Shown in pieces: positions 1 to 8,660 of a DNA stretch of 64,000 nucleotides. The translations under genes were made by a program, and so were the position numbers. Within the stretch, counting starts at the first letter, position 1, and each line of letters opens with the position of its first letter. Origin of the DNA: JAOUFP01 sp963801505 (GTDB lineage Bacteria; Nitrospirota; Thermodesulfovibrionia; Thermodesulfovibrionales; UBA6898); the NCBI GenBank assembly GCA_963801505.1, contig CAWDEY010000026.1, positions 1 to 64,000 on the forward strand. Reading direction: 5' to 3'. A model generated the notes under the pieces. The model was not told where the DNA came from and searched no databases. It was given only the letters and a program-made list of their open reading frames with translations.

Positions 1-3000
1 GACGAACGCGCTCAAGCTCCCCCGAGCTGGAACGCCCAGACGTCCGCGTCAGCCCGATCGGAGCGGACGATGCGTTGTCCGACCCGGTCGCCGTCGTGTG
101 GTCGAGCGTGAAGCTGTCCGCGGTGGCCGCGACACCCGCCGAGTTCGAGCACGACGGCGCCGGAGAGGTGGAGCGTCACGCCGCTCGTCAGCGCGCTCGA
201 GAAGGCGAACGGCAGCACGCCGAACTGGCGTCATCGCCCAGGAGACTTTCGTCCCTGCCGGGTGGACGGAGCGCAGTGACGCCCCGGCGACGTGCACGGT
301 CGCACCGCGATCGTCGCCGTGGAGGCCGGAGATCTCGACCCGAACGTAGCTCGTCGTGCCGCCCTCCGTGATCCGCGCGAGCTTGAAGTCGCTCGCGCCG
401 GCGAGGATCCCGACCGCGTCGGAGGCGTGGTCGACGTGAAGCCCAGGTGCTCGTGTGGCCGCTCGCGAAGGCTGCCGCCGGTCGGCGGCGCCGGTGAGCC
501 GGAACGCCCGGGGAGTCCGTTGCCGTCGTCGGCCCGACGCGGTCGCGTGGTCGCAGGAGATCGAGGTCGCGGTCGCGACGGCAACACCGGCGAGGTTCAC
601 CGCCGCGGCGCTGGTCGACGTCGCGGGTGATCCGCGCCGAACGCGAAGGGCAGGATCATCTGAGAGCGTGGCCAAGCCAACTTCGTCCGGTCGGCGTGAC
701 GCCGTCGGCGAGATGCAGCGTCAGCGCGGAGCCGCCGCCGATGACCGGCGAGCCCGTCGACCTCGAGGCCGAGGTACGTGCGTCGCGCCGTCGAGGATCC
801 GCGCGAGCTTCACCTCCTCGACCGACGCCAGGACGCCGAGCTTCCTTGCTGGACGTGGATCCTCAGCGGGCTGAGGGTCCAGGAATTGACGAGCGAGCCG
901 CCGGTGCCGACGAAGACGGTCGCACCGTGAGCGTGATCGCACGGTCAACGTGATCGCCGAGCCGACGTTGTCCGAGCCGCTCGCGGTGCTCTCGTCGACG
1001 CCGACGGTGCCGGTCGCCTCGAGCACGTTCGCGAAGTTCGACCGCCGCGCTGAAGCGGAAGCTGAGGCCGGCGGTGAGCGCCTGGTCGAACGAGAACGGC
1101 AGGAGCGCGCCGTCGAGCGTTCCCCACGAGACTTCGTCGTGCCCGTGCTGACCTCGTTCGCGAGGGCGCTGGCGCCGGCCAGCCGGACGGTGACGCCCGG
1201 GATGCCGATGAGGAGGCCGTGCTGAGCCCCGTCGACCTCGATGGCGTACGTCGCCGAGCGCGATCTGCGCGAGCTTGCAGCCGAGCGCGGTCGCGCCGAG
1301 GCCGAACGACCCCGTTTCGACGTGGTAGCCCGAGTTCGTCCCGGAGTCCGACGGTGAGGCCGCCGGCCGCTTCCGCGAACACCGACGGAGTCGGTGAGGC
1401 TGAACGACCACGCGCACCGGCGAGGTCGACGCCGTTGCATCGTCCCGCAGGACGCGACGGTGGTGTGGTCGAGCGTGAAGCCGTCGGCGGTCGCGGCGAC
1501 GACGTCCAGGAGCTGGACGCGGACCGCACCGGACTCACCGTCAGGCCGGGGAACGGCGCCGGATCGCCGAGCCGAGGCCGTCCTGGAGAGCTTCGTCGCG
1601 GTGCCGGTCTTTGCGGGTAAGTTCCACATGGATGTCCGTCACCCCTGTGATGCCGACGAGGTCGCCGTCGAGACCGGTGACCTCGAGCGCCTCGTACTGG
1701 GTCGACCCTGCGTCGCCTGCGCGAACGCGAAGGTCGTCGCCGAGGCGGAGATCCCGATCGCGTCCGACGCGTGGTCGACGTGGTAGCCGACGAGGTGCCG
1801 TCCGCGACGAGCGCCCGCTCCCGACGAACACCGACGCGCCGCCGAGTCAGCATCCGAGAGTAGCCGGGTAGATCGACGCGCCGTCGGAGGCGGAGACGTA
1901 GCGTGGTCGAGGGAGAAGCTCGACGTCGTCGCCGCCACGACGCCCGCCAGCGAGAGCGCGAGCGCGGAGCAGCAGATGCAGGCTCACGCTGCTCGTCGAC
2001 CCAGTGCGAAGGGCAGCACGCTGCCGACGCCGGTAGGTCGAGACCGGCGGGCCGGACAGCGACCGTGTTCGCAAGCGCGTCGACGCCCTTGGCGTGAACG
2101 TCAGCACCTCAACCCCGACGATGTCGCCGTTCAGCCCGTACGCCTGGCCGAAGTACTTCGCCGAGGCGGTGACGATCTCCGCGAGCCGGAAGACGTTCGC
2201 CGATGCCGACGCGTCGATCGCGTCGGCGGCGCAACGTGATAGCCGACGTCGTCCCATCCATCGCGAGCGCCAGCTCCGGTGCCGAGCGGAACAGCCGGAG
2301 CCGTCAGGCCGAGCGCCCACACGTCCGCGTGGGTGAACGAGATGCGTCCGTCGGAGCCGGTTGCGACCGTGTGGTCGAACGTGAAGCTCGTGGTGTGGCG
2401 GGGCTCGCCGGCGACGGAGAGCGCGGCGGCGCCGGAGGTGGTCGATGTCGCTGCACGCCATCGTGAAGGTGGGCAGCGTCACGGAGCGATCGTCGCCGTC
2501 AGCGCGTTCGCCGTGGAGCGCGCCGTGCCGCTCGTCCGGCTGACCTCGACCGACGCGCTGCGGATGTGCAGCTCGAAGCCGGGGATCCCCTGGAGGTCGG
2601 CGGCGCCGATCGACGCCTGGAGGCCGACGAACGACTCGCCGGTCGTCGCGTCGAGGATCGCGAGGTCGATCGACGCGGTGCCGAGATAGAAGCCGACGGC
2701 GCTGGACCGGATGGACGATCGTCGCGCCGGAGAAGAACGCGCCGGTGCCGATGAACGCGTCGCCGCCGTTGATGGTGAGCGGCGTACCGCGGTCCCGCCG
2801 TTCACGGCCGGGTCGGTGACGCTCACGTCCGCGCGCGACATGTGGAGCTGGCCCTGCGCGAGGACGAAGCCGAGGATGTCGAAGCCGAGCGAGCCCTGGA
2901 CGTCGAAGAGGTCGGAGGTGAACGCGATCGTCCGGCGCCGGTGTCGACGGTCATCGGCGTGTCGCCCGACGGATTCAGGATCGCCTTCGTCCAGTCGAGC

Positions 3001-3690
3001 GCGAGCGGCAACCTGCCGCTCGGTCGTGAGACCGGATTCGCTGATCGAGATGCTGCGAGCCGAAGACGTCGAGGCCCGAGAAGCCCGTGGGACGCTGGGA
3101 TGTCGGACGTGAGGGCGAGCCAGCTGCGCGACCTCACCGTGCTGGACAGCCGCGTCACTGGCCGCTGGCGATCCCGATCGAGATGCCGAGCCCGGTGATG
3201 GTCAGGCCGAGCGTGGTGAGACTTGCGCCGGCGAGATCCGGCGGGCCGCCGGATCGGCATCGAGCCGGAGACGACTCCGGCCGCGAAGGTGCGGTCAGGT
3301 CGATGGTCTGCCGGAAGGTGAAGTCGACGGAGCCGGTAATGAAGGAGAGCGCCTGCACGGTCGGCGGACCCGGAGGCCTCGAGCAGCGCGCCGGTGAGGT
3401 CGATCGGCGTCGTGCCAACAACGAGCTGGTCGACGCCCGTTTCCGCGGTACGGTCGTTAGGGTGTCTCAGGTCAAGCGCCGTCGTCCAGTTCAGCGCGCC
3501 TGCGCATCCGCCGCGGCGCGTCCGTCGCGCGGTCGCTCGCGGTGTTCAGCTTGCACGATCAGGCTCGAAGAGACGGTGAGCCCGACGCCGGAATGCGGTG
3601 AAGGTGATGAATTCCGCCGAGCCCTCGACCGCGGTCCACGACCGCGTGTCCGTCCCCGTCGCCGGCGTCGGAACAATGGTGCTTTTGTCC
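1..3690. other. High-GC frameshifted repeat-protein DNA, probably a chimeric contig end
   Basis: This stretch is visibly much richer in G and C than everything after about 3690 and has no coherent long gene. On the minus strand, short pieces in alternating frames resemble one another: a recurring strand with a VDHASDAVGI-type motif, a piece near 2530-2680 reading SIDLAILDATTGESF, and pieces reading GIPGVTVRLAGAS or GIPGFELHIRSAS. This suggests a tandem-repeat protein with roughly 100-residue units, read minus-strand, broken by many indels. The long frames seen on both strands are what high GC produces by chance. The abrupt composition change near 3690 suggests an assembly join rather than a real island, but a genuine junction cannot be excluded. 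No function is assigned. Confidence 0.6.
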
Positions 3691-3741
3691 TGTACTTGGT
3701 TCGTTGGTGCCTTGCTGGAGCGCGCCTGGAATGGAAAGTTG

Positions 3742-3963
3742 TTTGGGCTGTGTCTGTTATTTCCTGAAGGAATTACGGAACTATCTAATGCGAATAACCA
3801 TATCTTGAAGAAACGGTATGTAAAGGGAGAGGTTTCCAGGGATGACTATAAAAGATCGGTTTTTTTGTGGGATGCTGAAAAACAACTGACTGATATTAAA
3901 GTAAAGATTTGGTGCCGAAGAGGGGACTCGAACCCCTACAGCGTTTCCACCACTAGAACCTGA
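3742..3963 (+). pseudogene. SHOCT-like C-terminal fragment
   Basis: The frame contains ILKKRYVKGEVSRDDYKR, which resembles the short C-terminal SHOCT domain found at the ends of many bacterial proteins (pattern: ILKxRYxKGEISxxEY). Nothing upstream belongs to the same protein, because the sequence changes to the high-GC block within about 60 bases, and the frame runs into the tRNA-Leu gene before stopping. It is therefore probably the tail of a gene whose 5' part was lost at the junction near 3690. The assignment rests on one short motif and is tentative. Confidence 0.3.
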
Positions 3964-3996
3964 ATCTGGCGCGTCTGCCAATTCCGCCACTTCGGC
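3910..3996 (-). tRNA. tRNA-Leu (anticodon CAG)
   Basis: Read on the minus strand, the gene has a 7-bp acceptor stem GCCGAAG/CTTCGGC, an encoded CCA end, a D arm GCGG...GCGC as in other leucine tRNAs, an anticodon loop TTCAGGT giving CAG, a long class II variable arm, and a T arm with GTTCGAGTC. The anticodon stem has one apparent C-A mismatch. At 87 nt with a long variable arm it fits tRNA-Leu. It stands alone between the SHOCT-like remnant and the DsbC-like gene. Confidence 0.93.
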
Positions 3997-4020
3997 AATC
4001 CTGAATATGATAACTTCAAT

Positions 4021-4052
4021 AAAAAAATCCTGTCAACAAACAGGATTTTTTT
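4021..4052. terminator. Bidirectional hairpin terminator
   Basis: An inverted repeat AAAATCCTG / CAGGATTTT with an 8-nt loop is flanked by A and T runs on both sides, so it can act as an intrinsic terminator on either strand. It lies just downstream of the minus-strand DsbC-like gene and upstream of the tRNA, so its likely job is ending the DsbC-like transcript. Confidence 0.75.
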
Positions 4053-4075
4053 ATTGAATCTGACTCTGCTGAAAC

Positions 4076-4858
4076 TTATTTCTTGTCAACAGTTTCTATG
4101 ATTTTATCTGCACCTATAGCTCCCGGAATCTGCGTGCCATCAGGGAAAATCAGGTTCGGAGTTCCTTTAATTCCGAGTTTTTCACCGAGCTTTATGTTGT
4201 CATCAATGATTTTAGTATCGCATTTCGGATCAGGTATCGGCTTCCCGGCAAACGCATCATCAAGCATAGCCAGAGAGTTCTCGCACATAATCGCCTTTGA
4301 TTTTCTGGCTGAATCCTTATGCATCGGCAGAGGGAAAAGCTTCAAATAAAAAGCTATGTCTTTTCTTTTTTCAATGACCTTCTTCATCTCCTGATGAAGT
4401 CTTCCGCAGTATGGTCAATCAGGGTCGTCAAATACAATAATTTTGTATTTGGCGTTTTTGTCTCCCATGACCAATGAATTTTCAAGAGGGATAGCAGAAT
4501 AGTCGATCTTTACAGGCGGATTGATCTTCTCAAAGGCTATCTGGGTATAGTTAGTCTTTGTCTTGATTCCGAATATGTTGCCGGCTATAATGTTCTTTTT
4601 TGAGTAATCGATATACAGAATGCTCTTTTTCCCGGCAGATTCCATACCCACTTCCCAGAGACCGTTAATCGGACCATTCTGGACGCCCAGTATCGTGACA
4701 TCAGGGATGAGCTCCTTCAGCACCTCTTTTGCCTGTTCAGCATTCAGGGTATGACACTTTGTGCAATCCTTGCCCCCCTCAGGAAATGCATTTGCAGTCC
4801 CATTTACTGACAGGACCAGGAAGACACCAAGTATAAACAGCAAGGTAATTTTGCGCAT
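4076..4858 (-). CDS. DsbC-like thiol:disulfide protein, probable selenoprotein (UPYC)
   Basis: The protein is about 260 residues if the in-frame TGA at 4415-4417 is read as selenocysteine. It has an N-terminal signal segment (MRKITLLFILGVFLVLSV), a CTKCH motif near residue 30 that could bind one c-type heme, a DsbC-type N-terminal domain, and then the thioredoxin-fold domain. The active-site line reads FDDPD-TGA-PYCGRLH, where relatives have DCPYC, so TGA replaces exactly the first catalytic Cys. The frame continues unbroken through a KGTPNLIF cis-Pro loop to a normal stop. A perfect 7-bp stem with an AGGA loop starts 15 nt after the TGA. The expected role is periplasmic disulfide isomerisation or reduction. 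I chose the ATG at 4858 because the signal peptide starts there; a TTG at 4876 is the alternative. A Cys-to-stop error is possible but less likely given the hairpin. Confidence 0.8.
4382..4399 (-). promoter_or_regulatory. Candidate bacterial SECIS element
   Basis: On the minus strand, CTTCATC-AGGA-GATGAAG forms a perfect 7-bp stem with a 4-nt loop, starting 15 nt after the in-frame TGA. The apical loop is 22 nt from the TGA and has a G among its first two bases; both match the described bacterial SECIS pattern that recruits SelB. It lies inside the coding frame, as bacterial SECIS elements do. Confidence 0.72.
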
Positions 4859-4914
4859 GAAAAAATTATAACACAATCCCTTTTCAAAAATATACTAAAA
4901 ATAATTTCATTCGT

Positions 4915-5367
4915 TCAAAAGACAAACAGGAGGCCGTCGGTTCTGTTTACTAGCCATTTGGTCCTTTCCTTCTCAAGGGAAAATTTCATGTGTGCAGGTT
5001 TTGCAGCATCTCCCACAACATACCCGGTATCCTGCCCGTAACTGGCTATGACCCGTATATCCAGATCAGCAGAAGCAGTTCTGTCTTTAATAGTTATGTT
5101 TTTTATCTCATAGTCGATTTTTATGCCGGACATCTGCTGGAAGACCCGTCCCATCCCTTCTTTTAAAGTAATATAAGCAAGCCCCCGGTCGTCAGAATAA
5201 TTGAAAGAGACCTTCGACATCACGTCGTCTATCTTTTCCTGCTCGATCGCCTTTGCGCCTTCTCTAAAGAGGTTCTTTATCCTGTTTTCATCAGACGGCC
5301 AGAGGAAATAGATTATAAGGGGGGAGAGGATCAGGACAGCAAGGGATATGACAGTTTTCCTGCTCAT
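4915..5367 (-). CDS. Hypothetical membrane-anchored protein
   Basis: The 150-residue product has one N-terminal hydrophobic segment (about residues 5-23, ending FLWPSDE) and a soluble remainder with alternating helix and strand character. The region from RIKNLFREGAKAIEQEK resembles small NTF2/SnoaL-like or ketosteroid-isomerase-like folds used as periplasmic or membrane-tethered modules, but no motif is decisive. Its start at 5367 overlaps the end of bioA by 4 bases, so the two are probably cotranscribed. I do not recognise a specific function. Confidence 0.7.
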   Translation of the reverse strand: MSRKTVISLAVLILSPLIIYFLWPSDENRIKNLFREGAKAIEQEKIDDVMSKVSFNYSDDRGLAYITLKEGMGRVFQQMSGIKIDYEIKNITIKDRTASADLDIRVIASYGQDTGYVVGDAAKPAHMKFSLEKERTKWLVNRTDGLLFVF

Positions 5368-6803
5368 GGCGTTGCTGAAATTATAGCATCTTTCACCACA
5401 ACAAGCATCCGCTCCAGATTTTCATTGCTGATGCTCAAAGGTGGCATGAGGACAATAACATTGCCCAGGGGCCGGATAAATACCCCATTGTTTCGGGCAT
5501 GATAGGCGACCTTCCATCCCATTTTGTCTTCCCATGCATAAGGCTCCCTGGTCTCCTTATTTTTGACCATCTCTATGCCTGCCATAAACCCCTTGTTCCT
5601 GACATCTCCAACATGGGCCAGGCCGCTAATGGCTTTTAGCCGCCTTTCAAGAATAACTGTCTTGGGCAGCAGGTTTTTCAGGGTCTCTTCTTTTGCAAAT
5701 ATGTCCAGGCACGCAAGGGCTGCAGCACAGGCCAGTGGGTTGCCGGTATAGGAGTGGCCATGAAAAAATGTCTTGAACTCTCTGAACTCCCCGAGAAAGG
5801 CCGAATAAATTTCTTCTGTGGCCAGGGTAACGGCAAGAGGCATATATCCGCCTGTTATTCCCTTTGAAAGACACATTATATCAGGCGTAACATCTTCATG
5901 TTCGCACGCGAACATTTTGCCTGTACGCCCGAACCCGGTAGCAACTTCGTCGGCGATCAGCAGGATATGGTATTTGCTGCAGAGGCTGCGGACTTCTCTG
6001 AGATAGCCCGAAGGTGCTATTATCATCCCCCCTGCAGCCTGCACAAGGGGTTCTATGATTACCGCCGCAATTTCCTCATGATGATGTTTAAGAGTATCTT
6101 CCATGTTTTTGATGCAGGCAAGGCCGCATGTTGAGTATTCTTCCGCAAGTTCGCATCTATAGCAGTAGGGCGAAGGCGACCTGAAGGTCTTAAACAGGAG
6201 AGGGCCAAAGGTATTGTGGAACATATCGACCCCTCCAACGCTTACGGCACCGAGAGTATCCCCGTGATATGCGTTATTAAGGGAAAGGAAACTATTTTTC
6301 CCGGTAAATCCCCTGTGCTTCCAGTACTGGAAGGCCATTTTAAGTGCAACCTCAACAGCAGTAGAGCCGTTATCTGAATAAAAAACTTTGGTCAGTGCTG
6401 AGTGCTGTACGCACCTTGATGAGTCATCCTCCGGCCCGGCCTTACCGCTGGCGACATGGCTGGATAAAGCTGTGTCCTGCTTCTGAACTATCCTGATCAG
6501 TTTCTCTGCCAGTTCTATTGCCGGCGCATTGCTCAATCCCAGCATAGTGCTGTGGGCTATTTTCCCGAGCTGGTCTCTGATTGCATCATCTATCTCCTTT
6601 TTTCTGTGGCCGAAGATATTCACCCATAAAGATGATACGCCATCCAGATACCACCTTCCGTATATGTCTTTGATGAAACAGTCCTGTCCTTCTGTGATAA
6701 TTATCGGGGTCTCTGATCTCCATTCCTGCATCTGGGTGAAGGGGTGCCAGACATATTTTTTGTCCGCCTCTTCCAAGTGTCTGTTTTTATCAAGAATTCC
6801 CAT
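5364..6803 (-). CDS. bioA: Adenosylmethionine-8-amino-7-oxononanoate aminotransferase
   Basis: BioA is a PLP enzyme that converts KAPA to DAPA in biotin synthesis, using S-adenosylmethionine as amino donor. The protein begins MGILDKNRHLEEADKKYVWHP, has the class III aminotransferase line LLIADEVATGFGRTG, and carries the PLP lysine in LSKGITGGYMPLAV. Length is about 479 residues, longer than the usual 420-450. The excess is an unusual insert (around residues 112-142, DNA about 6390-6482) between LAEKLIRIVQ and KVFYSDNGSTAVEVALK. I start at the ATG at 6803, directly after the stop of the upstream gene at 6809; the open frame further upstream overlaps that gene. No other biotin genes are visible nearby. 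Confidence 0.92.
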   Translation of the reverse strand: MGILDKNRHLEEADKKYVWHPFTQMQEWRSETPIIITEGQDCFIKDIYGRWYLDGVSSLWVNIFGHRKKEIDDAIRDQLGKIAHSTMLGLSNAPAIELAEKLIRIVQKQDTALSSHVASGKAGPEDDSSRCVQHSALTKVFYSDNGSTAVEVALKMAFQYWKHRGFTGKNSFLSLNNAYHGDTLGAVSVGGVDMFHNTFGPLLFKTFRSPSPYCYRCELAEEYSTCGLACIKNMEDTLKHHHEEIAAVIIEPLVQAAGGMIIAPSGYLREVRSLCSKYHILLIADEVATGFGRTGKMFACEHEDVTPDIMCLSKGITGGYMPLAVTLATEEIYSAFLGEFREFKTFFHGHSYTGNPLACAAALACLDIFAKEETLKNLLPKTVILERRLKAISGLAHVGDVRNKGFMAGIEMVKNKETREPYAWEDKMGWKVAYHARNNGVFIRPLGNVIVLMPPLSISNENLERMLVVVKDAIISATP

Positions 6804-6808
6804 GGCGA

Positions 6809-7729
6809 TCAAATTTGTATTTTTTTCTGTTCTTTTGGAAGTGCTAAATATATGGCAAGCCCGGGGAGACTTCCGGCAAATACCGAGAAGAACCATGCGA
6901 GGGACAGGGATGTTGCAATTTCAGACTTGACTCCGATGAGTCCAAGGAGAATAACGAAAGCCCCTTCCCTTACTCCGAGGCCTGATATCGAGACCGGTAT
7001 CATGGTGATCGTTATAATAATAGGCAGAAAAACAAAGAGCACGAGGAGTGGTATTTTTTCTCCCATCCCAGCAGCAAGGGTGACGACAATGAAAAAATTC
7101 AGGAACTGGACGAGTAATGATATAAGCACAGCGTTAATTATCGTGCCCTTCCGTGTTTTCAGGGTGGTGAAGTATTCATAGAACTCTGACATGCCCCTGA
7201 ATCTCTTGCCGAGCTGGAGTATGAAAAAAAGAAGGCTGCCGACAACAAAGGCCATAAAGATAACGGGCATGATCCATTTGTACGGTGAATCCCCAAAATA
7301 GCCGAAGGCAAAGGGGGCCGCCGAGATACCGATTAGCATCAGGCTGGCATAACCGAGATACCTGTCCATGAAGATAGATGCAAGGGTCAGGCTCATCTTC
7401 TTTGCCTTTTTGTTCAGGTAGTAAGCCCGCACAGCATCGCCGCCGACGATCCCGGGCATGAAACTCCCGAAAAAGGCGCCAATCATATATATCGAAAACA
7501 ATTTTTTAATTGTGAAATTTTCAGGCAGAAGGAGTTTCCACCTGAAGGAAGATATCAGTTGGGAAAAAATATAGAGAAAAACTGCTGAGAAAAAATAAAG
7601 GGGGCCGATACTTTTAATTATAGAGAAGGTATGTCCTGAGTCAGCTTTGGAAAAGACGATGTAGAGGGCCAAAGAACTTACCGCTAATTTCAGCAATATT
7701 AAAGATACTTTATTTGTTGACAGGGCCAA
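6809..7729 (-). CDS. Flippase-like membrane protein (YbhN/UPF0104, LPG synthase TM family)
   Basis: This 306-residue polytopic membrane protein has about eight hydrophobic segments and the family features FRWKLLLP near residue 60, GAFFGSFMPGIVGGDAVRAYYL near 85-106, and a C-terminal PVSISGLGVREGAFVILL. That pattern is typical of the lysylphosphatidylglycerol synthetase TM region/UPF0104 family, whose members sit with glycosyltransferases and are thought to move or modify lipids. Its 5' end overlaps the upstream GT2 gene by about 20 bases, and bioA follows within 6 bases, so it belongs to one minus-strand operon with the envelope genes. Confidence 0.85.
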   Translation of the reverse strand: MALSTNKVSLILLKLAVSSLALYIVFSKADSGHTFSIIKSIGPLYFFSAVFLYIFSQLISSFRWKLLLPENFTIKKLFSIYMIGAFFGSFMPGIVGGDAVRAYYLNKKAKKMSLTLASIFMDRYLGYASLMLIGISAAPFAFGYFGDSPYKWIMPVIFMAFVVGSLLFFILQLGKRFRGMSEFYEYFTTLKTRKGTIINAVLISLLVQFLNFFIVVTLAAGMGEKIPLLVLFVFLPIIITITMIPVSISGLGVREGAFVILLGLIGVKSEIATSLSLAWFFSVFAGSLPGLAIYLALPKEQKKIQI

Positions 7730-8660
7730 TGACTTTCTTTATAACGTAAATAGGTTTTTTCTGCGTTTCGTGGTACACGCGTACCATCATCTCTCCAAGG
7801 AGCCCCATGCCGATAAACTGGATGCCTACTATGATCAGCAGCGCGCCCAAAAGCAGCAATGGCCGTCCTCCGATATCTTTGCCGGAAAATATTTTGTCAA
7901 TACTCAGATAAAGGGAGATAAGAAATCCCAGGGCACCGCTTAATAGTCCTATCGGTCCGAAAAACTGGAGAGGTTTGGTAGAGAAGCTCTGCAGGAACTT
8001 CACTGTAATCAGATCAAGCACGACCTTCATGGTCCTTGAGATCCCGTATTTTGATTTTCCCCTGAGTCTCGGGTGGTGTGTTGTCTCAACCTCTGCTATT
8101 CTGACGCCGTACCAACTCGCCACAGCAGGTATAAACCTATGCATTTCTCCGTAAAGCTTCAGGTTTTTGATAACGTCTCTCCTGTATGCCTTAAGGGAAC
8201 AGCCATAATCGTGGAGGTTTACTCCGGTAACTTTACTGATCAGGGAATTGGCGATGATCGAAGGGAGCCTCCTTGAAAGGAAGGGGTCTTTCCTTTTTTT
8301 CCTCCAACCGCTCACAAGATCATTGTCTTTCATCAGCTCAAGCAGTTTCGGAATATCCTGGGGGTCATTTTGCAGGTCTCCGTCCATGGTCACGATAATG
8401 TCGCCTCGCGAGTAATCAAAGCCGGCTGCAAACGCTGCTGTCTGTCCGAAGTTTCTCCTGAGGCTTAATATTATCACAGTGTCGTCGGCAGCCTGGATTT
8501 CCTGCAGCAAAGAGAGAGTATTGTCAGTGCTGCCGTCGTCGATGAAGATAATTTCGTAATGATCCCCGATTGATTCCATTACAGGCTTCAGCCTGCCGTG
8601 AAGTTCCCGGACATTTTCTTCTTCATTATAAAGTGGTATTACAATGGAAATTGTCATCAA
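7710..8660 (-). CDS. Polyprenyl-phosphate glycosyltransferase, GT2 family (ArnC/DpmI-like)
   Basis: The 316-residue protein begins with a GT2 catalytic domain: VVIPLYNEEENV-like start, DDGSTDNT nucleotide-binding motif, and DGDLQNDPQDIP acceptor or metal region. It ends with two transmembrane helices (about residues 235-257 and 270-295). This architecture matches enzymes that load a sugar on undecaprenyl phosphate at the cytoplasmic face, the donor used by ArnT/PMT-type transferases. The adjacent upstream gene encodes such a transferase, and the two overlap by 4 bases, supporting a joint pathway of lipid or glycan modification. Confidence 0.88.
   Translation of the reverse strand: MMTISIVIPLYNEEENVRELHGRLKPVMESIGDHYEIIFIDDGSTDNTLSLLQEIQAADDTVIILSLRRNFGQTAAFAAGFDYSRGDIIVTMDGDLQNDPQDIPKLLELMKDNDLVSGWRKKRKDPFLSRRLPSIIANSLISKVTGVNLHDYGCSLKAYRRDVIKNLKLYGEMHRFIPAVASWYGVRIAEVETTHHPRLRGKSKYGISRTMKVVLDLITVKFLQSFSTKPLQFFGPIGLLSGALGFLISLYLSIDKIFSGKDIGGRPLLLLGALLIIVGIQFIGMGLLGEMMVRVYHETQKKPIYVIKKVIGPVNK

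Noticed and set aside
721..1629. 302-residue minus-strand open frame in the high-GC block
   Set aside because: It switches between repeat-like and random composition, overlaps equally long frames on other strands, and reflects few stop codons in GC-rich DNA.
4415..4417. Plain nonsense mutation splitting the DsbC-like gene
   Set aside because: No frame change is involved, homology continues immediately, the stop replaces the catalytic Cys exactly, and a SECIS-like hairpin follows. It remains possible but less likely.
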